45,056 nt of DNA from Pseudomonadota bacterium (lineage in GTDB: Bacteria > Pseudomonadota > Alphaproteobacteria > Sphingomonadales > Sphingomonadaceae). Below the pieces are notes generated by a model. It searched no databases and had not been told where the DNA came from. It saw only the letters and a program-made list of their open reading frames with translations. The DNA lies in the NCBI GenBank assembly GCA_018240895.1, contig JAFEEX010000009.1, forward strand, positions 1 to 45,056, in the 5' to 3' direction. Shown here in pieces: positions 1-8,197 of this stretch. Each line of letters opens with the position of its first letter. The first letter of the stretch is position 1. The position numbers were made by a program, and so were the translations under genes.

Positions 1-25
1 TTGCAGATTAAACACATGATGCTCC

Positions 26-63
26 AAGAAACGGGCGACATGCCGAAAAACAGGCTTTTGTCG
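26..63 (+). repeat. Direct repeat, left copy
   Basis: A 38-base stretch beginning AAGAAACGGGCGAC that recurs in the same orientation at 788-825. By hand alignment 32 of 38 positions agree and no gap is needed. The two copies frame the gene at 156-731. The remaining bases of 1-155 show no gene. Confidence 0.6.
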
Positions 64-155
64 CCATGCCGCGCGCCGTGTGGTTTCCGGCAAGGAAGGC
101 CAGGTCAGTGAGTTTTATCTATCTCTTGGGAAGTGTGTCCCGCAACCCAACGCCC

Positions 156-731
156 TCAGTCACGCAAAAATGGCATATTCTCGCGTATAAACTTTTCTGA
201 CACCAGTTCACCCTCACCAATATCGGTGTATGGCATCGCCGCAGTCTGTTGATCGATAGGGCGCTCGAGAATCCTCATCGGCGCGCGCGGATTGTCAGCC
301 AAAGCCGCGATGGTCTCTGCCCTCTCCGCTTCCCAACCGGATGCCATATCAATTCCATTGTCGGTGAGAACGTGTGTTTCGCTGAGGTCGCATAGGAGAT
401 CGATCATCTCCTGCACCTGAGTTGGCTTCATGCGGACAGCCTCGACGTGACCCTTCGTGAGATAGCGGACCCCGTTGCTGCCATGCATGAACATGGCCGC
501 TGCGGTCACTCTGTCGAGAGACGGCTGCCTAGCAAGCCATGCCATCAGGCCATGCTCATCACCGCGAAAGATCAAGCAGGCGAATGCGGCTGCGTGCCAT
601 ACGAGCGGATCGTTGCTTTGCTTGATCCAATTTACGTCATCGCTATCGCGAACATCGAGAGTTTCGGGCCACCCGACCCACCGATCATTACTATCTTTCG
701 CCTTTTTCCGGCCAAACCCAAATAGCGCCAT
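156..731 (-). CDS. Hypothetical protein, 191 aa, possibly DUF4274-like
   Basis: I do not recognise this gene with certainty. It encodes a soluble acidic protein with no signal peptide or membrane segment; a short basic N-terminus (GRKKAK) is followed by a helical centre. The segment around residues 45-90 (VWHAAAFACLIF, then LARQPSLDRVTAAAMF) has the flavour of DUF4274 proteins, where a WHxxA stretch precedes a conserved cysteine/aspartate and TA motif, but the match is remote. It starts at an ATG (729-731 on the complement). Its flanks are non-coding and carry a near-identical direct repeat on each side, which suggests the gene arrived as, or sits inside, a repeat-bounded segment. Confidence 0.6.
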   Translation of the reverse strand: MALFGFGRKKAKDSNDRWVGWPETLDVRDSDDVNWIKQSNDPLVWHAAAFACLIFRGDEHGLMAWLARQPSLDRVTAAAMFMHGSNGVRYLTKGHVEAVRMKPTQVQEMIDLLCDLSETHVLTDNGIDMASGWEAERAETIAALADNPRAPMRILERPIDQQTAAMPYTDIGEGELVSEKFIRENMPFLRD

Positions 732-787
732 CGTCTTGCCCCTAACCCAGCCCCGCGAATCTGGTCTGTGAGTAGCGAGAGTTTCTT

Positions 788-825
788 AAGAAACGGGCGA
801 CGCGCCGACAATCAGGTGTTTGTCG
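788..825 (+). repeat. Direct repeat, right copy
   Basis: Second copy of the 38-base repeat at 26-63, same orientation, 762 bases downstream. It lies in the 238-base non-coding stretch between the gene at 156-731 and rppH. Mismatches are scattered, not clustered, so the copies are not freshly duplicated. Confidence 0.6.
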
Positions 826-969
826 GTCAACATCTACCGTACGCAACGGTCAAAGAGGCAGAGACACGTTATTGTCGAACGTCTGCTTCTCCAACGCCGC
901 CGCCGATTGGTCCTGGCTGCGGAAACTCCAAAACCGGCCATCCATCCACCCGCAATCCGCTCACACAGC

Positions 970-1470
970 CTAAATCAAATCGCGAAACTCTTCCAGAACA
1001 GTGCGATAGACGCGTTTCTTGAACGGGACGATCAGGTCGGGCAGCTCCACCGGACTGACCCATTGCCATTCCTCGAACTCGGCGGGGTCATGGCGAGCAA
1101 GATCGATATCGGCATCCACCCCGTTGAAGCGGGCCAGGATCCAGTGCTGGCGCTGGCCGCGATACTTGCCGCCCCACAGCTTGCCGATCAGATCGTCGGG
1201 CAGGTCATAGAGCAGTTCCTCACGCGTCTGGGCGAGCAGGGTGACGTGGCGTTCCTCCACCCCGGTTTCCTCCCACAACTCGCGCAGCGCGGCGGCGCGC
1301 AGTTCCTCGCCCTCATCAATCCCGCCCTGGGGCATTTGCCAATATGTCCCGCCCTCATCGGGCTGCCCGCGGGTGTCGATCCGCTTGCCGACGAAGGCTA
1401 GGCCATCGGAGTTGACCAGCATCACGCCGACACAGGGGCGATAGGGAAGGGCGGCAAACGGGTCGCTCAT
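970..1470 (-). CDS. rppH: RNA pyrophosphohydrolase (Nudix hydrolase)
   Basis: Predicted to remove pyrophosphate from the 5' triphosphate end of mRNA, starting 5'-dependent decay in the cytoplasm. The 166-residue protein has the complete Nudix box at residues 49-71 (GGIDEGEE then RELWEETGV, fitting Gx5Ex7REUxEExGU). It also has family hallmarks of RppH: the N-terminal YRPCVGVML, the WQMPQGG lead-in, and W-rich tail motifs (FEEWQWV and PFKKRVYRTVLEEF). Length is normal for the family (about 155-175). It begins at an ATG and ends 16 bases after the upstream hydrolase gene (both on the complement), so the two may be co-transcribed. Other Nudix enzymes are possible but the RppH-specific motifs make this assignment strong. 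Confidence 0.93.
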   Translation of the reverse strand: MSDPFAALPYRPCVGVMLVNSDGLAFVGKRIDTRGQPDEGGTYWQMPQGGIDEGEELRAAALRELWEETGVEERHVTLLAQTREELLYDLPDDLIGKLWGGKYRGQRQHWILARFNGVDADIDLARHDPAEFEEWQWVSPVELPDLIVPFKKRVYRTVLEEFRDLI

Positions 1471-1486
1471 GCGCGGCCCCTTAGCC

Positions 1487-2431
1487 CTACAACTGAGAGA
1501 GTTTCAAGCGCACAGTGGCCAGAACCGCCAGTGTATCGGCCTGGGCGCTGGGCACGGCTTTGCGCAGGTTGAAGAAGCCGTGGATCGTGCCGGGCCGCTC
1601 CATATAGCTTACATCGGTGCCCGCCGCGATCAGCTTGGCGGCATAGCGGCGGCCCTGGTCGCGCAAGGGATCAAGCCCGGCGGTGACCAGCACGGCCGGC
1701 GGCGATCCTTTCAGATCGCCATTCAAGGGATAGGCGCGGGCTTCACCCGGCACGGCGGCATAGCTGCCCATGAACCAGTCCATCGCCGCGCGGGTCAACA
1801 GATGGCCCTCCGCGAATTGTGCCATCGATCCATCCTGCGATTCGTCGGTTGCCGGATAGAGCGGAACCTGAAGGACAATTGGCAGCGCAGCCGGTTTTTT
1901 GTCCAGTTCCTGGGTGGTTACCAGGGTAAGATTGCCGCCGGCGCTGTCACCCATCGGGATCAACCCGGTAACCTGCCGCCCCAGTTCGGCCGGGCCGCCC
2001 GCAACCCAGCGAGTCGCCGCCTCGCAATCATCGGCAGCAGCGGGATAGGGGCTTTCGGGCGCAAGGCGATAGTGGACCGCCACCACCGGCAGGTCTAGTT
2101 CGGCCGCGATGGTGGTGCACAGCGCATGATGCGAATCCAGATCACCGATCACGAAGCCGCCGCCGTGAAAGAACATCACCACAGGCCCGGGCCCGCGCTT
2201 TTCGCGCGGATCGTACAGGCGCAGCGGGATCGGCCCGGCGGGGCCGGGGCATTCAAGATCGCGGATCACGGCCAGCGGCACCGGATCGGCCTCTGCCAAT
2301 GCAGCCATGGCCAAATAGGCTGTGCGCGCCTCGTCAAGCGGCAGTTCGCTCAATTCGGGGCCTTCCTGGCTGTTGAGGAAGGCCAGGAAGCCAGCCACGT
2401 CAGGGCGCACATAAGGTTGATCATCAGGCAT
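1487..2431 (-). CDS. Alpha/beta hydrolase, HSL-type esterase/lipase
   Basis: A 314-residue serine hydrolase of the hormone-sensitive-lipase (bacterial family IV) type. The oxyanion-hole motif HGGG is in VMFFHGGGFVIGD (about residues 86-98). The nucleophile serine sits in GDSAGGN (about residues 161-167), and the acid/base pair is expected in DPLRDQG and in TIHGFF near the end. There is no signal peptide, so it is probably cytoplasmic and acts on short-chain acyl esters; the substrate cannot be read from sequence. The ATG start is preceded by a GAGAGGA ribosome-binding site. It precedes rppH in the same direction, 16 bases away. Confidence 0.9.
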   Translation of the reverse strand: MPDDQPYVRPDVAGFLAFLNSQEGPELSELPLDEARTAYLAMAALAEADPVPLAVIRDLECPGPAGPIPLRLYDPREKRGPGPVVMFFHGGGFVIGDLDSHHALCTTIAAELDLPVVAVHYRLAPESPYPAAADDCEAATRWVAGGPAELGRQVTGLIPMGDSAGGNLTLVTTQELDKKPAALPIVLQVPLYPATDESQDGSMAQFAEGHLLTRAAMDWFMGSYAAVPGEARAYPLNGDLKGSPPAVLVTAGLDPLRDQGRRYAAKLIAAGTDVSYMERPGTIHGFFNLRKAVPSAQADTLAVLATVRLKLSQL

Positions 2432-2615
2432 TGGCGAATCCTCTCCAGCAGACTTTAATCGTCAGGTTAAATTGCCGAATGCCACTTGACTAGCCGCTTT
2501 GGCGGGCCTCTTGTCGGATTGGCCGCGCGACAGATTTTCTTGATTGCGCGCAGGTATTGGTGAGGACTAGGGCGCTTGGGACATGGCGCCCGATCCGCCT
2601 GAAGTAGGACTTTGC

Positions 2616-4487
2616 ATGGCCACCCAAATTGCCGAACCCGAAGCATCCACCCGCAACCATCCAGAAGCTGTTGTAGTACGCTTTGCCGGAGATTCCGGCG
2701 ACGGGATGCAGCTTACCGGCGGGCAGTTCACCCTGTCGAGCGCGCTTTCGGGCAACGATTTCGCGACTTTTCCCGATTTTCCCGCCGAAATCCGCGCCCC
2801 CCAGGGCACGCTGTTTGGCGTTTCCGCTTTCCAGATCAACTTCGGATCGACCGAGATCGACACCGCGGGCGATGCGCCCGATGTGCTGGTGGCGATGAAC
2901 CCGGCGGCGCTGAAAACCAATGTCGGCGCGCTCAAACCCGGCGGGCTGATCATTGCCGACACCGGCGAATTCACCAAGCGCAACCTTGAAAAGGCCAGGT
3001 ATGAAAGCAATCCGGTTGAGGATGGCAGCCTGGCCAAATGGAACGTGCTGGCTTTTGATATCAGCGCGCTGACGCTGGAATCGGTCAAGCCTTTCGGCCT
3101 TGGCAACAAGGAAGCGCTGCGCTGCAAGAATATGTGGACGCTGGGACTGGCGCTGTGGATGTTCGATCGCGATCGGCAGCCGCTGATCGATTGGCTGAAC
3201 GGCAAGTTCCGCAAGAACCCGGTGCTGGCCGAGGCCAATATCGCCGCGCTTAACGCCGGCCATGCCTATGGCGAAACGGCGGAGTTGGGCGGGCAGCTGC
3301 ACAAGCAGCACGTCGATGCAGTGGCGACCCCGGCCGGCCTCTATCGCACGATAACCGGGGCAGAGGCAGTTGCGCTGGGGCTGGTGGCCGGGGCACGGCT
3401 GGCCGACCTGCCGATGTTCTTTGGCGGCTATCCGATCACACCGGCCAGTTCGATCCTGCATTACCTGACTGGCATGAAGGAATTCGGCGTCACCACCTTT
3501 CAGGCCGAGGATGAGATTGCGGCGATCGCATCGGCGATTGGCGCCAGCTATGCCGGGCATCTTGGCGTTACCTCGTCATCCGGCCCCGGCATCGCGCTCA
3601 AAGGAGAGGCGATGGGGCTGGCGGTGATGACCGAACTGCCGCTGGTGATCGTCAATTCGCAGCGTGGCGGGCCTTCCACGGGCCTTCCGACCAAGACCGA
3701 GCAGAGCGATCTCTATCAGGCGGTTTACGGCCGCAACGGCGATACGCCGATGCCGGTGATCGCCGCGCGCAGCCCGGGCGATGCCTTTGAATGCGCGATT
3801 GAGGCGTGCCGGATCGCCACCCAGTACATGACCCCGGTGATCCTGCTGACCGATGGCTATATCGCCAACGCGGCAGAGCCCTGGGCCGTGCCCGATCCTG
3901 ACAGCTTCACGCCGTTCCCCGCCAGGTTCCTTGATCAGCCCAATGGCCCGGACGGAACGCTGCTGCCCTATGCCCGTGACGAGAAGGGCGCCCGGCCGTG
4001 GATCAAGCCGGGGACGCCGGGCCTGATGCACCGGATCGGCGGGATCGAGAAGAACCCCGGCACCGGCAATCTCGATTACAGCCCCGGCGCGCACCAGACC
4101 ATGACCGATGCGCGCAAGGCCAAGGTGGATGGCGTCGCCAAGGGTATTCCGGCGCAGGACGTGTGCCTTGGCAATACCAAGGGCACGCTCGCCGTGGTTG
4201 GTTGGGGCAGCACCTTTGGCCCGATCCATCAGGCGGTGCGCCGGGCGCGGGCCAGGGGGCTGGACGTCAGCCACATTCATGTCCGCCACATCTGGCCGCT
4301 GCCGGAAAATCTGGGTGATCTGTTAAAGGGTTATGAGAAAATCCTCGTTCCCGAAATGAACACTGGCCAGTTCAAGACCGTGCTGCGCGATCAGTTCCTG
4401 GTAGATGCCAGACCGCTGAACAAGGTGAGCGGGCAGCCGTTCACGATTGCCGAGATTGAAGCCGCGATTGAGGGGGCGTTGGGGTGA
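2616..4487 (+). CDS. korA: 2-oxoglutarate (2-oxoacid):ferredoxin oxidoreductase, alpha subunit (fused gamma-alpha)
   Basis: Large subunit of the enzyme that oxidatively decarboxylates a 2-oxoacid, most likely 2-oxoglutarate, to the acyl-CoA while reducing ferredoxin. The N-terminal gamma-type domain starts VVRFAGDSGDGMQLTGGQF and covers about residues 15-190; the pyrimidine-binding alpha domain begins near residue 230 with the diagnostic FGGYPITPAS and continues through SSSGPGIALKGE and NSQRGGPSTGLPTKTEQ. No ferredoxin domain is present, as expected for the two-subunit KorAB form. I chose the ATG at 2616 because AGTAGGA lies just upstream; an in-frame ATG at 2583 would add 11 atypical residues. 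The stop overlaps the next gene's GTG. The beta subunit follows after one intervening gene. Confidence 0.93.
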   Translation: MATQIAEPEASTRNHPEAVVVRFAGDSGDGMQLTGGQFTLSSALSGNDFATFPDFPAEIRAPQGTLFGVSAFQINFGSTEIDTAGDAPDVLVAMNPAALKTNVGALKPGGLIIADTGEFTKRNLEKARYESNPVEDGSLAKWNVLAFDISALTLESVKPFGLGNKEALRCKNMWTLGLALWMFDRDRQPLIDWLNGKFRKNPVLAEANIAALNAGHAYGETAELGGQLHKQHVDAVATPAGLYRTITGAEAVALGLVAGARLADLPMFFGGYPITPASSILHYLTGMKEFGVTTFQAEDEIAAIASAIGASYAGHLGVTSSSGPGIALKGEAMGLAVMTELPLVIVNSQRGGPSTGLPTKTEQSDLYQAVYGRNGDTPMPVIAARSPGDAFECAIEACRIATQYMTPVILLTDGYIANAAEPWAVPDPDSFTPFPARFLDQPNGPDGTLLPYARDEKGARPWIKPGTPGLMHRIGGIEKNPGTGNLDYSPGAHQTMTDARKAKVDGVAKGIPAQDVCLGNTKGTLAVVGWGSTFGPIHQAVRRARARGLDVSHIHVRHIWPLPENLGDLLKGYEKILVPEMNTGQFKTVLRDQFLVDARPLNKVSGQPFTIAEIEAAIEGALG

Positions 4488-5029
4488 GCAACGCGGTCTT
4501 GATCGTCATCGACGTTCAGAACGCGTTGTCGGGACCGCAAAGCCGGTTGCGAAATAACGAAGCGTTCCTGGATCGCATTTCCGGTTTGGTTGCGCGGGCG
4601 CGCGCGGCTTCCGTGCCGGTTGTGTTCGTCCAGCATGACGGCGGCGTCGGCGACGAATTGGAAAGGCTTTCCGAAGGTTGGCAAATTAACCCCGGAACCG
4701 GGTATCGGGATGGGGATGCAGTTGTCGAAAAGAACGATTGCGATTCGTTTCACAACACGAATTTGCAGGCATCGCTTGCAGAGCTTGGGGCGACGCATCT
4801 GATTTTGACGGGAATGATGACTCAATATTGTGTCGACACCACCTGCCGCCGCGCGTTCTCGCTTGGATACGACGTCACGTTGATCGGTGATGGTCACGCG
4901 ACCTTTGACACAGACTACCTTTCTGCCGAACAGATCGTGACACATCACAACGCGATCTGGAGCGGTACCTTCGCCACCTTGTGTTCAGCACAGGACTTTG
5001 AATTCTCGCAGTCGAAAGTACGAGCATGA
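4484..5029 (+). CDS. Cysteine hydrolase, isochorismatase family
   Basis: A 181-residue member of the isochorismatase-like cysteine hydrolases (nicotinamidase, isochorismatase and related amidases). The expected triad is visible: Asp in LIVIDVQNAL (about residue 10), Lys in VVEKNDCDSF (about residue 84), and Cys in GMMTQYCVDTT (about residue 117), with the cis-peptide region just before it. The substrate cannot be assigned. It starts at a GTG that overlaps the korA stop (GTGA) and its TGA overlaps the korB start (ATGA), so it is locked translationally into the kor operon. Its base composition looks somewhat lower in GC than korA and korB. A link to 2-oxoacid metabolism is unproven; it may be a passenger. 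Confidence 0.88.
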   Translation: MSNAVLIVIDVQNALSGPQSRLRNNEAFLDRISGLVARARAASVPVVFVQHDGGVGDELERLSEGWQINPGTGYRDGDAVVEKNDCDSFHNTNLQASLAELGATHLILTGMMTQYCVDTTCRRAFSLGYDVTLIGDGHATFDTDYLSAEQIVTHHNAIWSGTFATLCSAQDFEFSQSKVRA

Positions 5030-6051
5030 ACGCCATCACCCCCATAACCACCACCCTCAAGGACTGGGAATCGGATCAGGAAGTCCGCTGGTGTCCCGGC
5101 TGCGGGGACTATGCCATCCTCAAGGCGGTGCAGCGCACCCTGCCGGAGATCGGCGCGGACCCGGCGAACACCGTGTTCGTTTCGGGTATCGGCTGTTCCA
5201 GCCGGTTCCCCTATTACATGGCGAGCTATGGCTTCCACACCATCCACGGCCGCGCGCCGGCGGTGGCGACGGGGATCAAACTGGCCAACCCCGATCTCGA
5301 CATCTGGCTGGTCACTGGTGACGGCGACGGGTTGAGCATTGGCGGCAATCACACGATGCACCTGATCCGCCGCAATCTCAATTGCCAGATCATGCTGTTC
5401 AACAACGAGATCTACGGGCTGACCAAGGGGCAGTATTCGCCAACCAGCCGTCAGGGGACGACCAGCCCGACCACGCCGCTTGGCTCGGTCGATCGCCCGG
5501 CCAGCCCGGCGGCCTTTGCGCTTGGGTCGGGCGCGCGGTTCATCGGCCGCGGGTTTGACGTGTCAAAGGAACTGCCGAACGTGCTGAAAGCGGCTCATGC
5601 CCATCGCGGGGCCGCCTTTATCGAGATTTTTCAGAACTGTATCGTCTATAACAAGGACGTGTTCGAGGATTTCGCAGCCCCCAAGGGCGCGGAAGACCGC
5701 CAGCTCTGGTTGAAGAACGGTGAGCCGATGTTGTTTGGCAGCGAGAAGACCGGCGGGGTGAAGGGCATTGCCCTGGATACCGAAAAACTGACGCTCAAGG
5801 TGGTCGATGTCAGTGATGGCGATTGGCAGGCCGCAGGGGTGATCGTTCACGATGTTACCAACCGCTCGATCGCGCACATGCTGGTCGAAATGCCGTTCGG
5901 ACCGTTCCCGATGGCGCTGGGCGTCCTCTATGACGATCCGCGCCCGACCTATGAGGACGGCGTGCTCGGCCAGGACGCCAAGGCCCGCGAAGGCAAAAGC
6001 GCCGATCTTGGCAAGCTGCTGGCCAAGGGGCAGACCTGGACGGTGGAATAG
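5026..6051 (+). CDS. korB: 2-oxoglutarate (2-oxoacid):ferredoxin oxidoreductase, beta subunit
   Basis: Thiamine-diphosphate and iron-sulphur subunit that pairs with KorA. The 341-residue protein begins its conserved part with VRWCPGCGDYA (Cys23 and Cys26), followed by GIGCSSRFPYY and a later FQNCIVYN, giving the four cysteines expected for the 4Fe-4S cluster. The thiamine-diphosphate site is GDGDGLSIGGNH, and the loop NNEIYGLTKGQ-SPTS is typical of KorB. The ATG overlaps the stop of the cysteine hydrolase gene. The operon probably ends here, because the next gene sits between inverted repeats of its own. The exact 2-oxoacid is inferred from overall resemblance to KorAB, not from a diagnostic residue. 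Confidence 0.93.
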   Translation: MNAITPITTTLKDWESDQEVRWCPGCGDYAILKAVQRTLPEIGADPANTVFVSGIGCSSRFPYYMASYGFHTIHGRAPAVATGIKLANPDLDIWLVTGDGDGLSIGGNHTMHLIRRNLNCQIMLFNNEIYGLTKGQYSPTSRQGTTSPTTPLGSVDRPASPAAFALGSGARFIGRGFDVSKELPNVLKAAHAHRGAAFIEIFQNCIVYNKDVFEDFAAPKGAEDRQLWLKNGEPMLFGSEKTGGVKGIALDTEKLTLKVVDVSDGDWQAAGVIVHDVTNRSIAHMLVEMPFGPFPMALGVLYDDPRPTYEDGVLGQDAKAREGKSADLGKLLAKGQTWTVE

Positions 6052-6062
6052 GGAATTTGGGG

Positions 6063-6088
6063 GCACACGAAGCCACGAAGGCATGAAG
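6063..6088 (+). repeat. Left inverted repeat flanking the GxxExxY gene
   Basis: Bases 6063-6088 (starting GCACACGAAG) match the reverse complement of 6503-6528 at 21 of 26 positions, with the outer 10 bases identical. The repeat itself is built from CACGAAG-like subunits. Its inner end covers the start codon of the gene (6083-6085). Confidence 0.7.
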
Positions 6089-6493
6089 ATGCTGGACACG
6101 GTCGAGATCGAAAGACTCGCCCGAACCGCAGTGGACTGCGGTTATCGTCTGCATTGCGATTTGGGGCCGGGCCTGCTTGAATCCGTGTACGAAGCGCTAT
6201 TGACCGAATATCTGCGCGAACGTGGATTGGTGGTTGATCGGCAGGTTCGTGTTCCAATCATTTACAACGGCAAGGCACTCGATGAAGCATTCCGCGCAGA
6301 TATCGTGGTCGAACGGAAGCTTTTGATTGAACTGAAATCCGTGGAACGGATTTCGCCCGTACATCCCAAGCAGGTCTTGACCTATTTGCGCTTGATGGGG
6401 TTGCCGTTGGGTCTGTTGATGAATTTCGGTCAGGGTACTTTCAAGGATGGCCTCAAGCGCATCGCCAATGGCTATTACGGAACGATCGGCTAA
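6083..6493 (+). CDS. GxxExxY family protein
   Basis: A 136-residue protein of the GxxExxY family, named for the motif seen here as GPGLLESVYE (about residues 28-37). The core also has the family pattern of a restriction-endonuclease-like fold: an ADIVVERKLLIELKSVE strand pair with D/E/K residues, then HPKQVLTYLRL. Family function is unknown; the ELK-type motif makes a nuclease-like fold plausible but catalysis is not established. I place the start at the ATG at 6083; an open frame extends upstream into korB and is not real. The gene is bounded by imperfect 26-base inverted repeats, sits alone between korB and a transporter, and has lower GC than its neighbours, all consistent with later insertion. 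Confidence 0.88.
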   Translation: MKMLDTVEIERLARTAVDCGYRLHCDLGPGLLESVYEALLTEYLRERGLVVDRQVRVPIIYNGKALDEAFRADIVVERKLLIELKSVERISPVHPKQVLTYLRLMGLPLGLLMNFGQGTFKDGLKRIANGYYGTIG

Positions 6494-6502
6494 CCGGGGC
6501 AT

Positions 6503-6528
6503 CTTGGTGTCTTTGTGTCTTCGTGTGC
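6503..6528 (-). repeat. Right inverted repeat flanking the GxxExxY gene
   Basis: Inverted partner of 6063-6088, located 9 bases after the GxxExxY stop codon. On the complement it reads GCACACGAAGACACAAAG and then ACACCAAG, the same CACGAAG-like subunit structure as the left copy. Confidence 0.7.
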
Positions 6529-6562
6529 GCCTGAAACCTTCGCCGAGGGATAGGCTGACCCG

Positions 6563-8116
6563 ATGAACAGCCCCTTCGCACCGCTCGATTGGATGGTTCT
6601 GGGCCTTTACACCCTGCTGTTGTTTGCCGGGGGTTGGCTGTTTCGGCCGCGTCGCAGCCAGACCGCGCGGGACTATTTTCTGGCCGGGGGCAGGGTGCCA
6701 AGCTGGCTGGCGGCCATATCGGTGCTGTCGGCAACGCAAAGCGCGGCCACTTTCATCGGCGGGCCGGACTATGGCTATCGGCATGATTACACCTATCTTG
6801 CGGGGAACATCGGCGGGCTGATCGGCGCGGTGTTCGTCGCCCGGCTGATGATCCCGCGTTACTACGCGATCGGCGCAACCACGGTTTACGAACTGCTTGA
6901 GCGGCGCTTTGATGCGCGGGCGATGCGCTGGGCCGGGGGAATGTTCCTGATCGGGCGGGTCTTTGCCGGCGGTGCGCGGGTCTATCTGGCGGCGATCGCG
7001 CTTTCGATGGTGATCTTCGCCAGCGTTGATGCGGGTGGAATCGTGCTGTCCGCCGGGCTGATCATGATCGCGGCCTTCCTGTTCACCTTTGCGGGAGGAT
7101 TGCGTTCGGTCCTGCTCAATGACCTGATGCAATTTGCCATCTACCTTGGCGCGGCGCTGGCGGTGCTGGCCTGGTTGTGGACTACCATTCCCGCTCCCGC
7201 TGCGGCAATCGTGGCCGGGCTGCACCATGCGCCGGGCGGGGTGGACAAATTGCGGGTGATCGATCTCTCGTTCGATCTGACCAAGCCGTTTTCGCTGCCG
7301 GCCACGGTTGTCGGCCTGTCGCTGCTGTTCATCGCCAGCACCGGAACCGATCAGGACGTGACGCAGCGCCTGCTCGCCTCACCAGACGCGCGAACCGGCG
7401 CACGCGGGCTGATCCTGTCGCTGGTGGCGAGCGTGCCGGTGGTCTGGATATTCATCACCATCGGCCTGTTGCTTCATGTGGTTTACCAGCGGCCCGAATT
7501 GATGGGCGGACGCACGCTGGAGGCGGCGAGCGAGTTCAAGGGGCAATCAATCAACGTGTTCATGCATTATATCCTGACGCAGCTGCCGGCGGGCCTGCGC
7601 GGCCTGGTAACCTGCGGGGTATTCGCGGCGGCAATCGCCACGACCAATTCGGCGCTCAACGCCATGTCCTCGGTCATGGTTCAGGATTTCTACCGGCCCT
7701 GGCGTGAACGCGGCGCACCGCTGGCCGACAGGCACTTCGTGATCGCCGGGCGCTGGGGCATGGCGATTGCCGGGCTGGCGATGTTCGCGATGGCGGTGGC
7801 CAGTTTCTATTGGCAGCGCAGCAGCGATATGCCGCTGCTGGAATTCGCGCTGCAGGTAATGGTCTTCGCCTATGCCGGGCTGCTGGGCGTCTATTTCACC
7901 GCGCTGTTTTCGGCGCGCGGATCAAGCGGATCGGTGGCGGCGGCGCTGATCGGCGGTTTTGCGGCGGTGCTGGCGCTTCAGCCTTATGTGGCCGGGCTGC
8001 TGGGGCTGGGCGCGGTCGTCGGCAAGCTGGCGTTTCCGTGGCAACTCGCGATCGGCACGATCGTTTCGACACTGATTTGCCTGGCTGTTCCGGGACAAGC
8101 CAAGCCCGCTGTGTGA
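6563..8116 (+). CDS. Sodium:solute symporter (SSS family)
   Basis: A 517-residue inner-membrane transporter with about 13 hydrophobic segments spread over the whole length. The SSS signature region is seen in TARDYFLAGGRVPSWLAAIS (about residues 34-53), followed by SATQSAATFIGGPDYGY and, further on, GLRSVLLNDLMQFAIY and SSTGTD-type TGTDQDVTQRLLA. These place it among Na+-coupled uptake systems for sugars, amino acids or organic anions; the substrate is not readable. It starts at ATG 6563 shortly after the right inverted repeat of the GxxExxY cassette, so its promoter may lie inside or beside that repeat. It converges on the PEP-CTERM gene at 8198, with a stem-loop between them. Confidence 0.9.
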   Translation: MNSPFAPLDWMVLGLYTLLLFAGGWLFRPRRSQTARDYFLAGGRVPSWLAAISVLSATQSAATFIGGPDYGYRHDYTYLAGNIGGLIGAVFVARLMIPRYYAIGATTVYELLERRFDARAMRWAGGMFLIGRVFAGGARVYLAAIALSMVIFASVDAGGIVLSAGLIMIAAFLFTFAGGLRSVLLNDLMQFAIYLGAALAVLAWLWTTIPAPAAAIVAGLHHAPGGVDKLRVIDLSFDLTKPFSLPATVVGLSLLFIASTGTDQDVTQRLLASPDARTGARGLILSLVASVPVVWIFITIGLLLHVVYQRPELMGGRTLEAASEFKGQSINVFMHYILTQLPAGLRGLVTCGVFAAAIATTNSALNAMSSVMVQDFYRPWRERGAPLADRHFVIAGRWGMAIAGLAMFAMAVASFYWQRSSDMPLLEFALQVMVFAYAGLLGVYFTALFSARGSSGSVAAALIGGFAAVLALQPYVAGLLGLGAVVGKLAFPWQLAIGTIVSTLICLAVPGQAKPAV

Positions 8117-8148
8117 TCGCGGCAATCCAATCGACAGGCGCAAAACGT

Positions 8149-8180
8149 GAAACGGACCGGTCATGCGGCCGGCCCGTTTC
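8149..8180. terminator. Stem-loop between convergent genes
   Basis: GAAACGG pairs with CCGTTTC and an inner CCGG pairs with CCGG, around an 8-base loop. It lies between the symporter stop (8116) and the stop of the leftward PEP-CTERM gene (8198). The T-tract is weak on both strands, so a bidirectional terminator is likely but not certain. Confidence 0.5.
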
Positions 8181-8197
8181 ACCCCGGCGGATCCGGA

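Noticed and set aside
2455-2470. TTAA pair before korA as a CtrA site
   Set aside because: The spacing is 8 bases, not 7, so it does not fit the consensus; it also lies in the leader of the leftward hydrolase gene.
2490-4289. Two long complement frames opposite korA
   Set aside because: Antisense shadows of korA, whose motifs are unmistakable.
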